From: JAFNAG01 sp963824985
GTDB taxonomy: Bacteria > Acidobacteriota > UBA6911
Direction of reading: 5' to 3'
DNA: 64,000 nt
Assembly (NCBI GenBank): GCA_963824985.1
Contig: CAWGRQ010000043.1
Coordinates: forward strand, 179,785 to 243,784
Under the pieces are notes generated by a model that worked only from the letters and a program-made list of their open reading frames with translations, did no database searches and had not been told where the DNA came from. Positions within the stretch are counted from its first letter, which is position 1. Each line of letters begins with the position of its first letter. Of this stretch, positions 61,801-64,000 are shown one piece after another. Position numbers and translations under genes: made by a program.

Positions 61801-62457
61801 GTGAAGGACTTTGGCAAGCAAGGTTTCCTACTTGCGCTCCTATTATTTCCGGGTTTTGCCTGGCCCCAGAGCGGCTCGGAGGCGGTCCTTATCGAAGGGA
61901 CACGGCTCAGCCTCCAGCTGAATGACTACCTGAGCACCAAATTGAACAATGAGGGGGACACATTCACTGCCACGTTGACTTCGCCTGTTTACCTGAAAGA
62001 TCGCATCCTGATTCCCAAGGGGAGCATTGTTTCCGGCAGTATTTCGCGCATTCTCCGGCCGGGACGGTTCAAGGGGAAGGCGGTGATGAACCTCCTGTTC
62101 AATTCCGTCCGCTTGCCGGGTGCCTCGGCGCCACTGCCGATTGTAGCCTCCCTGGTCAGGGTGGACCCGGAAGGCAATGCCGGGGTGCAAGCGGAAGGGA
62201 CGATCAAGGGTGAAGGATCCAAGGAGAAGGATGCTGCAACTGTCGCGGCGCCGGCACTGAGCGGTGCCGCCATCGGTGCGATCGTGGGCGGCGGGCGGGG
62301 CGCTGCCATCGGAGCCGGAGTGGGTGCCGCCGTGGGGTTGGCAACCGTTCTGGCGGGGCACGGAAAGGACCTCGAAGTTCGAAGAGGGTCGACGCTGGAC
62401 ATCGTGCTCGATCGCCCGCTCGCCATTCCCATTGAAGTCATCAGGCGCGATTATTAA
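61801..62457 (+). CDS. Secreted glycine-zipper protein
   Basis: 218 residues from GTG 61801. The signal peptide (M-K-D-F-G-K-Q-G-F-L-L-A-L-L-L-F-P-G-F-A-W-P-Q) precedes a beta-rich domain with G-D-T-F-T-A-T-L-T-S-P-V-Y and I-P-K-G-S-I-V-S-G-S-I like the TrbI/VirB10-type small beta domain. A Gly/Ala-rich zipper (about 155-185: S-G-A-A-I-G-A-I-V-G-G-G-R-G-A-A-I-G) then leads to a final D-I-V-L-D-R-P-L motif. Seen widely in Acidobacteriota; function unknown. Confidence 0.7.
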   Translation: MKDFGKQGFLLALLLFPGFAWPQSGSEAVLIEGTRLSLQLNDYLSTKLNNEGDTFTATLTSPVYLKDRILIPKGSIVSGSISRILRPGRFKGKAVMNLLFNSVRLPGASAPLPIVASLVRVDPEGNAGVQAEGTIKGEGSKEKDAATVAAPALSGAAIGAIVGGGRGAAIGAGVGAAVGLATVLAGHGKDLEVRRGSTLDIVLDRPLAIPIEVIRRDY

Positions 62458-62534
62458 CCCGACTTTGACAACTGGAGGGGTGAGACGGCGGGTAAGTTAT
62501 TGAAAACATTAGAAGGGACCCCCAAAAGTCTTCA

Positions 62535-64000
62535 CTACACGTTCATCTTCAGCTTGGTCATCGCGGGCTTCTTGTCCAGGAGTTCGGGCCTTGGCTGAGG
62601 GGGCAGTTTCAGATCCAGTCTGGAGAGCAACAGAAGGTGCTCTTTATCCGGTTCGGTATATCTGGGCAACCGCAGCTCTCTGCCGTCCGTCGTCGGCAGA
62701 TGGACATCCACCAATTGGATCGCCGCAAACTTTTCCAGAACCGACCGCACTGTCAGACCAGGAGCAAGGGCTTTCAATCGCTGCTGCAAAGTCACCTGAA
62801 GGCAGTACGACAGGAAGGCCACGAAGATATGCGCTTCAATCCTCTCGTCTTTCTGGTGGTGGATGGGCCGTAAGGAAAGATCCATTTTGAGGGTCTTGAA
62901 CGCTTGTTCCACCTCGACGAGTTGTATGTAGTACTTCCATAACGTGGCCGGATCCTCACCGGTTAAATTCGAGCGCAGCAGGTATTGTCCTTCCTGTCTG
63001 CGAACCTTGCGGAGCTTGTCTTTGCACAAGCTGAAGCGAAACGTTTCCGGCGTGACCGCTTGATGCGGCGAAGGCAACGATAGTTCCACCAATCGGGCGG
63101 CATTGCCGGCTTCCTTTTTGGCCGCTCCGATTTTCATCAGCAGTCGGTCGCGATCCAACTTCTGGCCGCTGAGTTCACGGAGCCGGTTCCAGTATTGCTT
63201 CAGTCGGCGGCGGCGCATGGCGCGCTCTTTCGCCTGCCGGCTTGTACTGCACGCCAGCACGTACAGTTCCTGGTCTTGCTTGAGCAGCTTGACACTCAGG
63301 CTGTCGCGCACCTTTTCCCAAGGCAGTGGCAGCAGTTGTGCTTCGAGTTTGTTCAGCCGTCCTTTCGGTGTCCCCACCAGATAATGGATCGGCGTTTCCG
63401 ATTGCCGCATCTCCGTCAGCACTTCCTCCGTCGGAATGCCACGGTCCATGATCCACACGCGGCGGGCTTTGCCATACTGGCGTTCAATCTTGTTGAGAAA
63501 CTGCCGTAGCGTGGTTCGATCGCTGGTGTTTCCATCCATCACTTCGTAACAGAGCGGAAAGCCTTCCGGCGTCACCACCAGGGCAATGACCACTTGCACG
63601 CAATCGGAGCGTTTATCGCGGCTATAACCGAATCGTCTCTTTCCCACGCCTGGAGGATCGCACTCAAAATACGTGCTGGTCAGGTCGTAGAGGAGAACAT
63701 CAAAGCCCGCATTGAACAGATCCTGCCAGCGCTGCTTCAGGAAGGAGAACATTCCCTCTTTGTGCTCAACCAGCTTATCCAGGCATCGATAGAGATTCTG
63801 ATAGGGAACGACTTCTCCTTCCTCGCCGAGCAGATCGCCCACGGCGCTCTTGCCGTACCAGTCGCGGTGCAACCGCCACTCACTCCCGGGTTGGATCAGC
63901 CGATAGGAGACCAGAATCTTCAATACGTTCAACCATCGAGTCCCTTCCCGGCTCTCCGGCAGCTTCCCAGCAATACGAACGTAAGCAGGCTACACAACAC
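62535..64000 (-). mobile_element. IS1634-family transposase, partial at window edge
   Basis: From 63932 down, 465 residues of an IS1634-like transposase: D in L-L-Y-D-L-T-S-T-Y-F-E, D in W-I-M-D-R-G-I-P, E in Q-L-V-E-V-E-Q-A-F-K-T-L-K, C-terminus R-L-D-L-K-L-P-P-Q. The frame stays open to about 63989 in R-E-G-T-R-W-L-N-V-L-K, usual for this family, then hits a TAG at 63990-63992, which may be a real stop of a degenerate copy. The N-terminal part lies outside. It has little similarity to the IS1634-like gene at 36585. Confidence 0.85.

Overview
The window is about 60% G+C and looks like a chromosomal piece of an acidobacterium or close relative, probably from a draft or metagenome assembly. 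Support comes from the remnant of a VWFA-related protein of the kind typical of Acidobacteriota (31642-32287), a DUF3467 protein, DUF4097 envelope proteins and DUF4388-J-domain-TPR proteins. The linked block dnaA-dnaN-recF-gyrB-gyrA places it at or next to the replication origin. At least five single-base frameshifts hit otherwise well conserved genes, three of them normally essential or near-essential (prmC, aspS twice, thiL). This suggests sequence errors more than true gene death.

Region 1 (1-5280) is the most unusual part: an integron. After the 3' end of an amidase gene comes an integron integrase (800-1852) with the IntI-specific insertion. It points the same way as the cassettes, so the presumed attI (core at 2095-2101) lies behind its 3' end, the reverse of the usual layout. 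Five cassettes follow, delimited by attC sites that can be read base by base: MazEF-like, BrnTA, an NAD(P)-binding protein (frameshifted), a YggL-family ribosome-binding protein, and HicAB. Three of five are toxin-antitoxin systems of different families. The last attC is cut off and joined to the tail of an unrelated gene.

Region 2 (5280-15430) has intergenic repeats, then a leftward translation and cell-wall cluster (rpmE, yqhQ-like, prfA, prmC, murA, hinT, DUF3467). It faces a rightward cluster (rpsA, sppA, HU, HIT protein) driven by a strong promoter. Region 3 (15430-26030) is the replication block with DnaA boxes both before and after dnaA. Region 4 (26100-31640) holds rpsU, deoB, hpt, ispG and aspS.

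Region 5 (31640-38540) is accessory: gene remnants, a 185 bp element with perfect 18 bp inverted ends, a PIN toxin with an unrecognised partner, a GT-C-like membrane protein, and an IS1634-family element flanked by inverted copies of a G+C-rich repeat. Region 6 (38540-52070) encodes an AspT/YidE-type transporter, an M28 peptidase, a DmpA-membrane protein-secreted protein operon, glgC, and a five-gene operon of ECF sigma factor, zinc anti-sigma factor, B-box membrane protein and two DUF4097/LiaF-like envelope proteins. Region 7 (52437-64000) has nrdR, hsp20, lon, thiL, a DUF2062 protein, rnc, a DUF4388-DnaJ-TPR protein, a CPBP protease, a secreted glycine-zipper protein, and a second, different IS1634-family transposase running off the right edge.

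Several families of dispersed palindromic repeats are scattered through the gaps. One MITE-like family has copies 48 kb apart in opposite orientation. No tRNA, rRNA or CRISPR array was seen.
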